From contig OZ231128.1 in NCBI GenBank assembly GCA_965153355.1, forward strand, positions 36,332,001 through 36,396,000: a stretch of DNA of 64,000 bases, in the 5' to 3' direction. Positions 1-50,744 of this stretch are shown here, in pieces; positions within the stretch are counted from its first letter, which is position 1; every line of letters starts with the position of its first letter. The position numbers and the translations under genes were made by a program. Source of the DNA: Flaccisagitta enflata. Its lineage: Eukaryota > Chaetognatha > Sagittoidea > Aphragmophora. Under the pieces are notes generated by a model. That model searched no databases and was not told where the DNA came from. It saw only the letters and a program-made list of their open reading frames with translations.

Positions 1-1311
1 TGATTGATTTGAATTCAATCATTTATCGAAAGTCAATGATTGATTGAATAAAAGTGCCGTTACTTCACCCAAATAATTTTACACAATTTCTTGCTCACCC
101 GATCGGGTTGATATGCATGGAATAACTTATCGTATTTCTCCTAAGTAGAGCTCCCCTGCCTTTTTTTGCACTTTACGAAAGAAGAGAGAAAGAAAAGCTC
201 AAAATCAAAGATAGCGTTATTCTTGTCTGAGCATGTTTTTCCTCTTTCTCTCTTGCTTCTTATTTCTCCTTTGATTCTTTTACTCTCCCAAAAAATGATA
301 TACTGCATTCTAAATGGTTCCAGATACGGTAACCAGATTAAAATCATTTCGAAGATTTTTTTTAATGAATATGAAATTAGTTTTTTTTTTTTTAATCTAT
401 CACGCGTTTTTAGAAGCTGAGATATCCGTAATATAAGGTGTAGATATGTACTTTTTTTCCTAGGTAGTGGTTCTGGATGTCACCATATTCAATTTGATTA
501 TCGGTCCGTCCCGCTGTCTTTAAGATTTCTGGTTTGAAAAAAATCTTTTCTAAGACTGCCCATGCCAGACCGTCCACGACTGATGCAGAGGTTGAGGTGC
601 TTCGAAGCATCTTTGGGCAGATGTATGTAAAGAAATCTAAAAAGTTTTGAAATAGATGCTTTGAGCTGAGGCTAAATTGGCAACGCTTGAAAAAATCAGC
701 GCAGCGCGGCGAGAAATGAATAGGTTCAGAAATCAGTGCAGTGGCTACCGCCAAACCATATGAATTGTAAGCGTTTGTAAAAACGATCTTTTCAAAAGCA
801 GAGATATAAAATTGATTTCAATTATGAAACATTTAAAGAGGCAAAGAGTAGGGGAAAATGACAGAAACCGCCCGATATGAACAAACCCAAAACAGGGCAA
901 CAGTAGCAGACATTTGGGCAGTAAAATGCTCAAACTTGATACATATACACTAGAATGAGTAGAAATTTAAAATGAAATATTTCATTAATATCTTAGACTG
1001 ATCAACCAATAGATCAACCATTATGTACAGCAACTGAGCAACATACTGATATTGATGCGCATATTGATTTTCATATCTACGACTAAAACAAAAGTTGTAA
1101 TGAATCGCAAAAAATTGTTTTAGGCTTGTAGCTCAAGTGAATTGCAAAATCAGGTCGTCTGCTTTTTTGCAATGACGATGAAAAGTCAAAGAATGAAGAA
1201 GAGATGGAGGGAAAAACACTTTTATTCAAATACACACACCATCAAGCACTTCCCTTTCATCTCTCTCTTCTCTTTCGTCGGGTTCTTTCTTTCTTTGGTT
1301 TTTTCTTGCTT
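1..1311. repeat. long dispersed repeat, copy 1
   Basis: This A+T-rich block recurs at 18500-20425 in the same orientation with roughly 95 percent identity by eye. It begins at or before the window edge and ends near the TC/CTTT-rich stretch at about 1311, where copy 2 turns into a CTTT microsatellite. Around 459-467 it contains CCTAGGTAG, the same end motif as the mariner-like elements at 28181 and 54143. The left part may therefore be the end of a DNA transposon. No credible coding frame is seen; the short frames here are shadows. Confidence 0.85.
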
Positions 1312-2270
1312 TCTGTTAGAAATGTATGTCCGTCCGTCTATTGGGTATGTGTGCTTTTGTCTCTTTTGTGTGCTTTTGGCTTTTTTCTCTTTTTCGATTA
1401 TTCAATGCCCGCGTCTTTTGTTTCTCGCCATTTTTTATATTGAACGCTAGATGGGTAACCATATGGTTGCGCCTTGTATTTTGTGCCATTTGTTTTTATT
1501 ACGTAGGTGAACATGCGTATCTCGTCTTTCGTATCATCCAATTTTTGGATTGATTGATTTTATTTATTTACGGCATTGCTTCTTAAAGTGATTGATTGAT
1601 TTTTCGTGATCGTCTGAATGCGCCCTTGGAATTCACTAATTTCAATAATCTCTCATCTTTTTATTGCAGATAAACTAATGAACGGACAATTAACGTTAAT
1701 TTGACTTCGACAGACTGTGGGTTGAAACCAACGAAAGTGGGCCTAAAAGTAAGTTTTATAGACGCGCGTTTGTTTTTATTATCGTTGTTTTATCTTGTCT
1801 TCCGGTCTGTTATTTGTCTTTTGCCCTTTTGCATTTTTATCGCCGGATTTTAGTATGGTTTTATAATGTCCAGCTTGCATATAGGGATGATATGGATAAT
1901 TGAATGGGATGGGTGGGCAGGGGCATTATCAGGTGGCATGGGCTCTGAAGAAGATGAACATGTTGTCATGTGCTGTTTCTGTCCTTATTGTGTCCTATCT
2001 CGATTTCATGTTATCTTTGCGTTGCTGATCACAATTAACGCCCACTTTCCCTTTCATTTTTCCCCCTCTCTTCAGTTGTTGAAATTTTTATGGAATAAAC
2101 GAGACGATCGCCTTCCTATTTTCCAATCGGCCAACTTTCTTTCACCACAAGTCGTCAGTCAGATAGACGCTCATAGACAGTGCCAGTTGAAACTGCGTAA
2201 TTTATATTTCAACAATTTAAAAAACGACTCGATTCTTTCCGTCTTCGACCTCCGAAAACGAAATTGGACA
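1312..2270. other. gene-free stretch upstream of BEL/Pao copy 1
   Basis: No coding region is recognised. It could hold the 5-prime LTR and leader of the following retrotransposon, but I cannot define an LTR pair because the 3-prime side near 10020-10099 shows no matching block that I could see. Confidence 0.3.
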
Positions 2271-2612
2271 ATGGCAGCCGCGCGCAACGACGACACCGCC
2301 TCGACCTTCAACGCTATCTCGGTATCTCACTTCGGCTTTGAATCAGTGTCCGAGGTCAATCGCTTATGCCGCAATGAGGAACGACATCACGGCGGAGATG
2401 GAAGGATGCCGGCGCCTTTCGACGCCGTTTCTACTTGCACCGAAGGAACGAATGACTTCGACGATGCCGCCTGTGAATCAGACGGCGCTCGACACGGACT
2501 TTGGGACATGGTCTACGACTTCATATCGTATGCAAGGCAAATGGCGCTCGACTCGATGCCCGGCGACCCTTCGATTCATGCGTCTACTTTGCGTCGAATC
2601 CGGCGGCCATGA
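2271..2612 (+). pseudogene. possible Gag N-terminal fragment of BEL/Pao copy 1
   Basis: An open frame of 113 codons starts with ATGGCAGCC at 2271 and is followed by Gag-like sequence in other frames. The assignment rests on position immediately before the glutamine-rich Gag, not on a recognised motif. It could also be leader sequence. Confidence 0.35.
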
Positions 2613-3136
2613 CTCATGCCACTTTGCGGTGAAAACTATCCAGAGGGTTTTCCTTCCAATTCTGACATCGTGAACGCAGTGCACAATGACATTGGGAATC
2701 GCAAAAGACCCGTCAATGAATTCTCTCATGGAACAGTCTCCAACTGACACTCACGCCCGCTCGTGACAATGTTACCGGCGCTCCGACTCCAGTGAGTGAA
2801 CGTCTTCGCCAAACCCCGACGGATCCGAGTATCTTCCACTTCCGGTCCCGCGACATGGTGCGCAATCCCCAACTGGCGGCCAATTTTTAAATCTGCCGCC
2901 GATCCAAAGAGGAGATGCCGTCAATCAATGGGTATCTGATTTGGTCTCGAAATTGAACCTGCGCGTGCGTCTCCGATGCAGCAAGCTGACGACATGCTTG
3001 CGGATCTCGACGACACCGACGCTCTTGCAAGAGGCCGCGGGATCATCACTGGATTGACGCCGCAGGAGAGGGCGAGGCGACGCTTGTCAACAGGAGTGCT
3101 GAGAGAGACAGATGGGGTAGGCAGCTGGAGGAGGAA

Positions 3137-4336
3137 ATGCGACAAGGCCGTCGGCTGATTGACGATATGCAGCAGCAACAACGGGAGGAGGAGCAGCGAC
3201 AGCAACAGGAGCAACAGCAGCAGCATCAATTGCAGATGCAGCAGCAGCAACTCCAACAGCAACGTCAACTCCACCGACCACAGGAGCAGCAGCAAACGAC
3301 GGCTCAACGGCAGCAGCAAGAGCTGTTGCAGCAGCAGCAGTTGCAGCAACTCCAACAATTTTGTCAACAAGATCAACAACAACATCAAATCCTGCAGCCG
3401 GCGCCACAACCCGTGGCTCAACAACAGCAACAATACGATCAACAGCAGCAGCAGCAGCAGCAGCAACAACAACAAGAGCTGCGACAACATCAAGCGGCAA
3501 TGCAGCCGCACGAACAACAACAACAGCGGCAAAACGATGCAGGAGAAAATACGCAACAGCAACAGCAGCAGCAACAGCAACCTCCCGCCGCGATCCCAGC
3601 GGTGGTAGTGGATCCTCCAGTTTCAAATAACCATCCTGTCGAAAGCATGAACATCAGTGAGGAGACAAAAGAAGAGAGACAGCAACGCCTTGCAGATCAA
3701 CGTCTGCGCATGATGGCTGAAGGTGAAGGTGGTGATGCAGCAACAGCTCCAAAGGCGCCGATCGCGGTGCCATTGGGATTCCAACAGCGAAGCTCATCAC
3801 AAGAAGACAAAGAGTTATACGACAGAATGTGTAACTTTCGCCAGCAGCAGCAACGAGATGAAGATAGAAGAGCAGGAGTATTCAACAATGCGGCAGAAAT
3901 GCAACGAAAGCACTGGAATAGCCTGAACGACGGCGGCATTGGTGGAGCTTTAGAGCAGCGGGACGTGAAGCTTAGACAACTGTCTGAGCTGGACCAGCAG
4001 CACGCAGCATCCGCCAAAAAGACCGTCGATCTTCATCTTCAGAAATTTCAATCCGGGATTGTTCAATCGAACATACAGCAACGTCATGTGCAGTCAGTGG
4101 AAACGTCCATCAAGCAGCCGATGCAGCAGCAGCAACAGCTTGAGCAGCAGCAGCAGCAAGGACACAGCGTCAGCGCCAACTGCAGCAGCAGAATGAACAG
4201 CAACAGCGTCCTGACCAGCAACAGCAGCTTCAACATCAACAGTGGCAGCAGCAACGGCTTCAACAACAGCAACAGCATCAGGATCAGCATCATCAAACCC
4301 CAGCAGCAACGATTCTCCCTACCGCACCGGAAGTGA
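3137..4336 (+). pseudogene. glutamine-rich Gag-like ORF of BEL/Pao copy 1
   Basis: This open frame of 399 codons is dominated by glutamine, encoded by mixed CAG and CAA. It has three Q-dense blocks (about residues 10-165, 235-245 and 325-345) separated by charged, probably helical segments rich in E, R and K. The C-terminal part turns N/S-rich. After 4336 the same composition continues in other frames to about 4740 (for example 4440-4631), so the frame is broken by indels. It lies 1.3 kb before CCHC knuckles of BEL type, so I read it as the Gag coiled-coil region. That is inference: no Gag domain is recognisable. A domesticated polyQ protein is an alternative, but flanking decay argues against it. 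Confidence 0.5.
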
Positions 4337-5675
4337 TCTTCGAGAAGCAGATTGGTTCTGCTAGAAGGGAGACTGGTCTTCCCATCAAGAGGAAAAGGTC
4401 TTCAACACAGCCGGAAGCGGAGGTGATGCGACGGAGGCGATGCGAAGGAGGCAGCAGAAGTGCGAGGCCGCTTTTGACGCGAAGTTGGCACAGCAGCTGC
4501 AAGACAAAGAAAGAAGAAAAGCCGCTCCCAAGAAGACAATGAGTGGATTGCAGCCAAAGGCGCCGAAAGTAGCGCAAGCGCCTCTAGTAACGTCTCAAGC
4601 GGAAGTCATCCAGCAGAATCAACGCTTATGAAGTGATAGCTCTGCAGATGCAGATTCAGCAGAGAGACTTCGACCTTTGGGCGCAGCAAGAGCAGAAGAG
4701 AGAACAACGAAAAGAGGAACAAATAAACAGCGACAGTACGTCCGCCAAGACTTTGATGCTCACTCACACTCAAGATAATCATGTGCACAAAAGAAACTAT
4801 GGAGGAGGTTAGTGATGAAATGCTAATAGAGACTGTAAAATAACAGACACACATCCCAATCAGATCCCTTATGATTTTCACCTTCAACAGCATCAACATA
4901 TACCACAACGGAGTTCCATGTGCCAGGTGCCTAACAATTCTGGTCTGCAATTTTCAAAAGACACATAAAATAATCTCGTGCTTAAATAGGTAACTATCTC
5001 GTGTGCATAGAGTAGGGTGTGGCTTATAATCTTCTGCAGAGTTTTCATCTCACACTTATGATTTTAAGATAGTTTTCAAAGATATTATAAGTGTTAGGCT
5101 CACTCTAAATGATTATCCATTGGGAATTGTCTGGTGGTTTGCTAGAACTGCAATTATTGAAAACTGCACGGCTGACAACTTAATATATGTGCAGAGGTAA
5201 ACTGGACGACTTCTTTCAAAATAAACACACTTTAGTGTAATGCGCCGCCACATTGCACGCCCATTTCATCTAAATCATCGCGAGTGGCAGTGATCCAAAG
5301 ACTCACGTGCTGCGGTGCATTTGTTTGCCTGCGGTTGCAAAAGTATAGTGACTTGCGATCATCTGGTGAGAGGTGCGCGCAACACATCGCTGACTTGGTA
5401 TTGCTGCGGTGAGACTCCGCCAAAGATCCTTACCTTGCAGATAAATTAAAGATAAGACAAAGCAGCCCAAAACGGACAATATTTCATTCGACAACTTGGT
5501 CAATATGATCGAGACATACGGTGATTCAGCGCAACAAAGGCGCAAGCTGCAAGACAGCATCAGTGGCAGCAGTCGCAACCACAGAGAAAGAAGCGCCATC
5601 ATCATATGAAGATGCTTTGACCAATGGCAAGAAAAAGACACGCAGTCGATTTGACCGCTGCAACGCCTGCAGGGA

Positions 5676-5990
5676 ATGCATCAAACGGAAGAATGTCATC
5701 AGCTGTTGGAGTTGGAAGTGGACGCGAGAGTTCAAAAGATCATGTCTCGTCGTCTCTGCTTCCACTGCCTCGCGCCAGGACACACGCCAAAGGATGCGCG
5801 AACAGACCGACTTGCCAAACATGCAAGAAGAAGCACGCAACGATTCTCCACGGGCGCACCTACAAGAAAGAAGAAAAGGAAGAGAAGAAAGGAGAAAATA
5901 AGCAGGGAAACAAAGAACCGCTGGCTCCCTTCAAAAAGTCAGAGGATGCGGCTGCAGCAGCACCAACAGCTCCGCACACGCGAGCAGCCA
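5676..5990 (+). pseudogene. Gag zinc-knuckle region of BEL/Pao copy 1
   Basis: One frame gives LCFHCLAPGHTPKD, and the frame starting at 5624 continues with a C-x2-C-x4-H type motif ending KKKHATILHG. Joined across one frameshift at about 5790, these match the paired knuckles of BEL/Pao Gag (C-x2-C-x4-H-x4-C, then C-x2-C-x3-H-H-x-x-L-H). They would bind nucleic acid during packaging. A lysine/glutamate-rich spacer follows. Confidence 0.75.
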
Positions 5991-6039
5991 ACTTACTTGA
6001 GGTGATCTCTTCTAACGCCACGGCATGACTGGCGGCGAC

Positions 6040-9000
6040 GGCAACGTCGCGGTCCGTCTCTTCATTCGGACGACGTTGTCCGTCCGATTGTTCCAGTGAC
6101 TATCATAAACAATTCTTCGGGTGCGCAGAGGACGATTTACGCTATGATCGACCCACCGCTGACGCGACAAAGGATCAGCACTACCGTCATCTCGCAGCCT
6201 TGATTCCGCACAAAACAGTAATGACGGTGATTACTGTGGGAAGTCATGTTGTTGAGGATCGTTTCATCGCATCATTCACTATGCAATCGGTCGACGAAGA
6301 ATACGTCGTCGACGTCAATGACGCATTGGTGGGTGATTTGTTAACGAGTGAACGCGACATTCCTCCTTTTCTCCGCGACCTATCTGACCAACTCACATCG
6401 AAGGCATAAAATTTCCAGAAGCTGAAGGCGGTGTGATGATGATCATCGGAGCGGCGCATGCGGATGCCGCCGTCGCTCAAGAAATCCGCCGAGGGCCTCT
6501 GTGAACTTTGACTTGCTTCAGATGTCTATTCGGTTGGACTGTATGTGGAAACACGGGCAAGAGGACGAGATATTATGGCGATCAACGCTATCGCGACGGA
6601 TGACCGCGCCCTCAACGATAACACTGACGTATCCCTCGACAATCGTCCCCTAACAGCAACATTGACCGCATCTTCTACCATGACTTTGCATCATCAATCG
6701 TCTCACAAGAGGAGATGGGTGATTCCCTTGAAAATGTCAGAGCGTGCAAAACGTTAGAGGAAAAGATATATTTTTGCCCAATTGTGAAAAAGTACTTTGC
6801 TCCTGTCACATGGAAATTTCATCATAAAAATCATGGAGATTCTGAGAAGAGTGAAATCACGACCAACACATGAAGCTGCACTGGTAACCAACGCTGCCTC
6901 AAGCGTGATCCAGCCTTCAAAGAAAGAGTCTTCCGTGAAATCGAGAAGTTTTACGAGACGGGAGTGGTGGTTGAGATTGACAACGTCGACGATCAACACG
7001 GCATTGAGAAGTCGCTGGTACTTGCCGCCTACAGCTGTTGAATTGCATGAAAACGCCGCGTGATGTCACGATGCGCGGCGACCGACGGACCTCATCAACG
7101 ATTTTGCCTGCCGGAGGTCCAAACTTAATGAAATGTTTAATGGACATCCTCATGTTGTTAGTGTGGGAAGACGCCTTTATGTGTGATATAAAGGCGTTTT
7201 TCCACCAGATCCGTGTCCATCCTGACGACGCTGATCTGTTCAGATTCTTTGGTTCAAAGACCGTACTCTACGAGAAGCCATTTTGAATCTGTTCTAATCA
7301 CATGTCCTCGGCAGCCAATCCAGCTCATTCGTCACGCCTTCACCGTCAGAGCATAAGCACCGGCCCAAATATTCTAAGGTCACTGAGATGCATCTTATTC
7401 GCTTGGCTTTTACGCCGACGACGGAAGTGGGGTGGGATTCGGTCAACAAGGACTGCAGTTGAAGGTGGATGGTATATATGGCTGAAGGCGATGGATCTGG
7501 TGAAGTGGTGTGTGGCACAAAGTGCAATTGATGGATGGAGATCCGAACGTGCCACTCCCTATCTCAGATAAGCAAGATGATGCGCCGACGAAGGTGGCAT
7601 GCCCATGGCTTCCGGCGGAAGACGTCTTCATCTTCATATGCGACTAAGAATTCAAAACTCTTAGAGCAAAAACACCTCGTCAATTGGTCTCCATGCAAGC
7701 CAAACTTATGATCCATTGGGATTTTGGAGCCCAAGGCACATCGGCAGACGACATCTTCAACTCTGTCGTCCACAGGAAGTGGGATGGGATTCGCCCTTGG
7801 AAGAGAGCGTCGAGGAATCTTTCTTCCGCTACACTTCATCTTGGCCTCTTCTACGACAACATCTAGCCTGAACGCTGGTGGAATGGCGGCACGACAATAG
7901 TGACATTATGGAGATAATAATCGAGATCTTATATGCGGTCTAAAAGGATATGACAGAGCAGTTGTGATATCTGACGCTAAGTCAACTAGGAGGAGGAAGT
8001 CTGCATTTCATTCATCGCCTCCAAGTCCCACGTCATTCCATGATCCCAAACGTGCTTCTCATCACAACAGCGTTCCACGCGTCGAGATTGTATCCGCAGA
8101 AAAAGCAGTGCAGCTCAAACGCTTCAGCTGAAGGACTATCGAATTGGACAATCTCGTTGCCAGATTTTGGTCTGATTCTGAATCTGCACTGAAGATGATT
8201 TACAATCCGGCAAAACCGAGGCCTGTATTTTTCGCCAATCGCCTCTCCAAGATCCATAGCGGGTCTGGATCTCAACAGGCGCTGCTGATTCACACCAACC
8301 CGGCGGACCACTGTAGCAGAGGCATCCAGCCTCATGAAGCCGAAAAATGGCGCCAATTCCATCACGGTCCTGCATTTTTGCGTCTTCCCGAAGATCAATG
8401 GCTAAAGACGAACATCGCGACGCGTCCTATTTCTGCACAAGTCGCCGCATTGTGCGGGCTGAAAGTGAAAAGAAACAAGTGGCTGACGCGACACTTCTTG
8501 CAGCAGCTTCTCGGGGAAAATGGATGCACAAGTTGCGGATCATCGGCATGGTTCTTATCGCAGTCAAAAGATGGAGAGCGTATCCAAGGGCGAAGACACG
8601 AGCAGCAAAGGATCTCCTAAACTCGAAGTGACGGAAAGACGTTTTGGAGGAGGCGCGCAACAGCTCGCGTTAAGTCAATGCAGCGGCATCATTATTCAGA
8701 CGTCTTCGAACAATTGGAGTTGGGAAAAGTCTTGAACCAGAAAGCCAGTCATGACTTCATCATAAAGAATAAAGAGATGCTGAAATTAAACTCTCGTCGA
8801 TTTGTACGACGGCACATTCGTGTCGGCAGTCGATTGAAAACGCCGACATCGCACATGACGCTAAATTTCCTCTTCATCCTGCCGCTAAAAGATGAGAATG
8901 TGAAATCATTACAATTCGCCATTATCATCACAATGATTTTCACGCGGGTGCAAAGCATACGTTGTGCCAATTACGCCAATTTGTGTGGATTACGAAAGGT

Positions 9001-10012
9001 CTTCAGGCTGTCAAGAGCGTCGTCAATACATGCTTCAGATGCCAGAAGAACTTTAAAAAGAACGCAAATCAGAAGAAATGGCCACCTTCCAACAACCCGC
9101 CAACTTGCAAATCTGTTTTTGCAGAGACTGGATTGGATGTCATGGGGCATTTCCTGGTGAAGATGAACGGGCGTGTTGATCACAAGGTGTGGATCGCAGT
9201 GTTCACCAGTTTCCTGTCACGCGCCGTCCATGTGGAACTGCTTTTCAACATGTCAGCCGATGCGATAAATGCAATCATCCGCTATGTTGGGCGCCAGGAA
9301 TCCGTCGCTACTTCAGATTGCGGGATCAATCTAGTAGGCTTTATCAAGATCTCTTTAAGAAGGAAATGGAAGTGGAACCGTCACACCTAGAATTGTGCTA
9401 AGTGCGGCCTTCCGGTGGATTTCACTGACAGAATGACTCCACTATGGGAGGGGTGGGAGAGAATGTCGCTCTCTTTGGCGCCCATCTTGCTTCCATCTCG
9501 ACTGGCGCCATCCTCCACGCCGACGCCCCAACACTGCCGTTGTCGAAGTTGAAGGAATTTTCAACCGCCATCCTCTGACAGCGCTCAGTGATGATCCAAA
9601 ACACCCTGAGGCCCTTACACCTAATCATATCCTCAATCCATCGACATCCGGTCACGCCCATCTAGATCTGGTGCAACAAGGCGTCAACTCTGACGCCGAC
9701 TCTGCGAAGATTCAATGGAGGTGCAGCAATCGCGTGTGATGCATTTTGGAATGTGGAGGTCGACATTTGCTGCTTCTGCAGAAGCAAATGGTCGAGATCC
9801 GAGAAAGACTTTGCGGTGGATGGGGAGGACAGGTTTGGTCGTCGTAATGGACGAAATGCTGCCTCGTCACAATTGGAGCTGAGCACATGTCGTGGGCGTC
9901 CAGGGTTCGTAAGCTCATGTCCGGAGGGGTCACATCCGGCGCCAAGATGGAAAGATCGTGATGAAAGACCGCACAAAGCTTGTGCGGCTGGAATTGGACT
10001 CATAAAAAACGC
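6040..10012 (+). pseudogene. decayed Pol of BEL/Pao copy 1
   Basis: Protease-like sequence at about 6060-6490 includes MIDPP, probably altered from an aspartyl-protease loop. RT lies at about 6740-7290, with LPAGGPNLMKCLMDIL and DIKAFFHQIRVHPDDADLF at 7092-7250; the catalytic YxDD box is not recoverable. RNase H tail lies at about 8080-8410, with FWSDSESALKMI, NPADHCSRG and GPAFLRLPEDQW. The integrase H2C2 finger and core lie at about 8930-9400, with CFRCQKN, GLDVMGHF, RAVHVELL and TSDCG. The C-terminal tail lies at 9830-10012, with VMDEMLPRHNW and KLVRLELDS. Several stops and at least five frame changes make it non-functional. Confidence 0.85.
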
Positions 10013-10099
10013 TAAGCTTCGAGAGAGAGAGAAAAAGGCGCATGGGCCTGTCCACAGTAACTATAGATAGGAGTGATTGAGACTCTAACTTGTTATATT

Positions 10100-10109
10100 N
10101 NNNNNNNNN
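10100..10109. other. assembly gap (10 N)
   Basis: Ten Ns, a scaffold join of unknown true length. The order of the BEL/Pao fragment relative to everything to the right depends on it. Confidence 1.
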
Positions 10110-10226
10110 ACATGCATTGGTTGACTTTAAATCCGTTTAGTCTTGTCAATCCAGACACAACATTTAGAAGATGCTCTGTTCTACGGTTCAGCAAAACTGA
10201 GATCAGAGAGCAAAAGAGTTTAGACC

Positions 10227-10227
<1 letters not shown>

Positions 10228-10284
<57 letters not shown>

Positions 10285-10318
10285 GAGAGAGAGAGAGAGA
10301 GAGATATAAACAGAGAGA

Positions 10319-10363
<45 letters not shown>
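10228..10363. repeat. GA microsatellite followed by TA microsatellite
   Basis: GA dinucleotides from about 10228 to 10310, then TA dinucleotides to about 10363, then a short GA run. Confidence 0.95.
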
Positions 10364-10380
<17 letters not shown>

Positions 10381-10959
10381 AAAGAAAAGAAATCTATTCT
10401 CAGAAGCAGTACTCTTTCACACAATTTTTATTGTAACTGAGAATCAATTTTAATGCTATGGAGAATTCTCCATAGCATGAAAACATGAAAATGACATTGT
10501 TAATGCTACCGAGAATTCTCGGTTGCAATATCCACTCTCTTTTTCTGCAATTCCTGAAAATCGATCTCTCCTCATCCTCTTCATCCACATAACCTTATCC
10601 TCTTCTTCCTCACTATAGCAATGTCTGTTTTTCCCTACTTTTATTTTTCACTAGCGTATTTGACCTTTGTTTCATTAACTTTTTTTTCTCCCTTTGGTCT
10701 TCAATATAAGTTTTACATCACAAAAATTTCAAATATTCATAGGGCAAAAAAGGCGATATCTTGTTTTAATTTCAAAAGCACCCAAGGTACTAATCATCAT
10801 TTCAGAAGACTCATGGTGGAACAGTTCGATAGCATTTATTTCAGACTAAGCCCAGTTCCATACATCTCAGTTTGGTTGTGAATTCTGTCCATATCCAGGT
10901 CAGCGATACCCGTTGCCCCTAAGTCAGTGTATCTTAGAATGTGGTGGTGGAAGGGCTGT

Positions 10960-11120
10960 GGCCTGGCAGTGGCTTGGCTTTACTTTGATTTGAGCCTTGA
11001 TGCTGTGTTTTGAGCCTGAGGCCTGTTTTTGAGCCTTGACGCTGGGATTTGAGCCTCGAGGCTGGAATATGAGCCTGGAGAGTGGAGACTGGGATTTGTT
11101 CGACATGGCTGGGATTTGCC
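10960..11120. repeat. degenerate 20-22 bp minisatellite (GCTGGGATTTGAGCCTTGA type)
   Basis: About six diverged units of GGCTGGGATTTGAGCCTTGA. The same unit occurs at 14600-14705, 22690-22910, 23890-24080, 26690-26880 and 50795-50870, often beside hairpin-family elements. Confidence 0.8.
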
Positions 11121-11227
11121 CAAAATGCGAAAATCTCTCGTTGGGATATGATCCATCACTAAATCTGATTAATTCGTCAGACTTTACGGATTGAAGATGC
11201 TTACCATTACCATTTTCAGTTATTGGT

Positions 11228-11372
11228 TTTTAGTCGCGGACACGTGACTCTACACCTTGCCATGTCGGTCCGTCCGTCCGCCCGTCACATTTCAGAAATT
11301 GCAGGCGGTTTTGGCATTACTGCTCCTGCCAAACTGTCCGCGACTGTCCTGCCATGTTTCCGGCCTTGTTTT
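11228..11372 (-). repeat. hairpin-family element, subfamily A, minus orientation
   Basis: It starts TTTTAGTCGCGGACACGTGACT (read on plus), a near-perfect hairpin, then a GTCC-type tetranucleotide run, 'CTGCTCCTGCC' and ends CCGGCCTTGTT. This is the reverse complement of the family consensus described at 46589-46816. Confidence 0.75.
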
Positions 11373-12281
11373 TTTCACTAAGGCCATTTGGCGAACAACT
11401 CAGGGCATACTAGAATTCAAATATCGCCGCGATTCTTACTTTCGATTTTGTCTTCATAACAACGTTATATGCTCAACTACATGGAAACTATTTGCTTAAA
11501 CATTGAAGACAAATGAAGAATTGAAGAGGGAAGTTGTTCACTTGTTGTCCCTTTCATGAGAAATCGTTTTTGGCTAACCGCTTGAGCTTTAGAAAAAAAA
11601 ACTCAAAACATTTACTTATTCTGAAATCGATGAGAGATGCAGGGTAATACCCCCTCTTTCAGGCTCTCTCAGCGGCACTTTACTAAATCATTTTTCAATT
11701 GAGTGAATTGGAATGGGAATAGGGGTTGTCGCATTGGTCGTATTATCTAGATATCATCGAGATATTCCCTATGTAATATCGCGATAATTTTCCCAATGCG
11801 ACAACCCCTTATATGTCTTGGAAAAGTTGGAATCGAGGACCAGAGAAAAAAAATCAATCTTTAGCCCTACTTTTTCATCTTTTTTTTTCATTTCTCTTTC
11901 AGTCAAAAAACTATCTGCTGTAGAAAATGTCAGCAATCTTTTACGTTAGGTAGTAAAGTGAGACCCTCACCAGTCACCATTTCCATCGCAAAATCTTATC
12001 ACCATTTTTGACCTCTTTGTTGGCATCGCTCTGCTACTTGGTAAAAAGAAAAAAGAAAAGAGGGAAGATGCCTGAACGAAACAAAGCGAGAAAAGGCAAG
12101 ACTGATGTTTCGGAAAGGATATCTTCACGCTGTCTTAGAAACTCTCATTCACTTGTTAAAAACGTGGAAAACGCCCAACGCCAACGCCAACGATCACATG
12201 ATTGATTGACTTTGAAAAGGGAAGAGGAGGGAAACTAGAATCATCATCACAAGACCGTCAGTCTACAAACTAAACTGCACC
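11373..12281. other. gene-free stretch before GPCR exon 1
   Basis: No gene or clear mobile element is seen. It should contain the GPCR promoter if exon 1 at 12282 is the true first exon. The last in-frame stop before the ATG lies near 12211. I could not place a TATA box or initiator with confidence. Confidence 0.3.
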
Positions 12282-50331
<38,050 letters not shown>

Positions 50332-50469
50332 CGGAAAGGGTTTCATTATTCTAAAGATAGAAACACGATGGCGTAAGGAAAGAAAATAGTACTCTGGGGT
50401 GAGGGAGATGTTTTCACTTCGAGACTCAGATTTGGGAAGGCGTGAATAATGAATGTCTTTGGGCGTCTC
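50332..50469 (+). other. probable GPCR 3-prime UTR
   Basis: Sequence after the TAA up to a MITE that starts near 50470. No element is recognised. Confidence 0.4.
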
Positions 50470-50744
50470 TGGGTGTGTTTCTGGTGACGACAACAAATGC
50501 GATCAATCCCGTTGAACACGTTTCAACACGTTTTAAAGTGAAGACATATTTATAATTTTCAACCATCTCTCAAGATAATGACTAAGTGAGTGAATTAGCC
50601 TGTAAATAAAGTAAGCGAGTGAAGCAAGCATAGCAAAATAAAACTTTTAGGTATAAGTGGAATCAGCGGAGCGAGCGAACGAATGCAGTGAGCGACTGAG
50701 TGGCCTGTTTGAAACGCGGTTATCTGTGAATAGAAACGCGCCCT
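50470..50744. mobile_element. MITE with GCGAGCGA core, copy 1 (diverged)
   Basis: Left end GGGTGTGTTTCTGGTGACGA and right end TAGAAACGCGCCCT are inverted, and TA follows the right end. The core holds GGAGCGAGCGAACGAATGCA-type repeats. Same family as 51956-52237. Confidence 0.6.
50605..50610 (+). promoter_or_regulatory. candidate poly(A) signal of the GPCR gene
   Basis: AATAAA 274 bp after the stop, inside the MITE at 50470-50744. If used, the transposon supplies the signal. Confidence 0.3.

Larger units (their letters stand above)
2271..10012 (+). mobile_element. degenerate BEL/Pao LTR retrotransposon (copy 1)
   Basis: Fragments of Gag and Pol lie in the correct BEL/Pao order on the plus strand but in shifting frames: glutamine-rich Gag, CCHC knuckles, protease, reverse transcriptase, RNase H, H2C2 integrase and the C-terminal DUF5641-like tail. 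Stops and frameshifts show that it is dead as a retroelement. It belongs to a different lineage from the intact Pol at 59664-63998: the preserved motifs differ and there is no close nucleotide similarity. LTRs were not found. Confidence 0.85.

Noticed and set aside
2921-3626. Leucine- and valine-rich minus-strand frames
   Set aside because: Antisense shadows of the glutamine-rich Gag.
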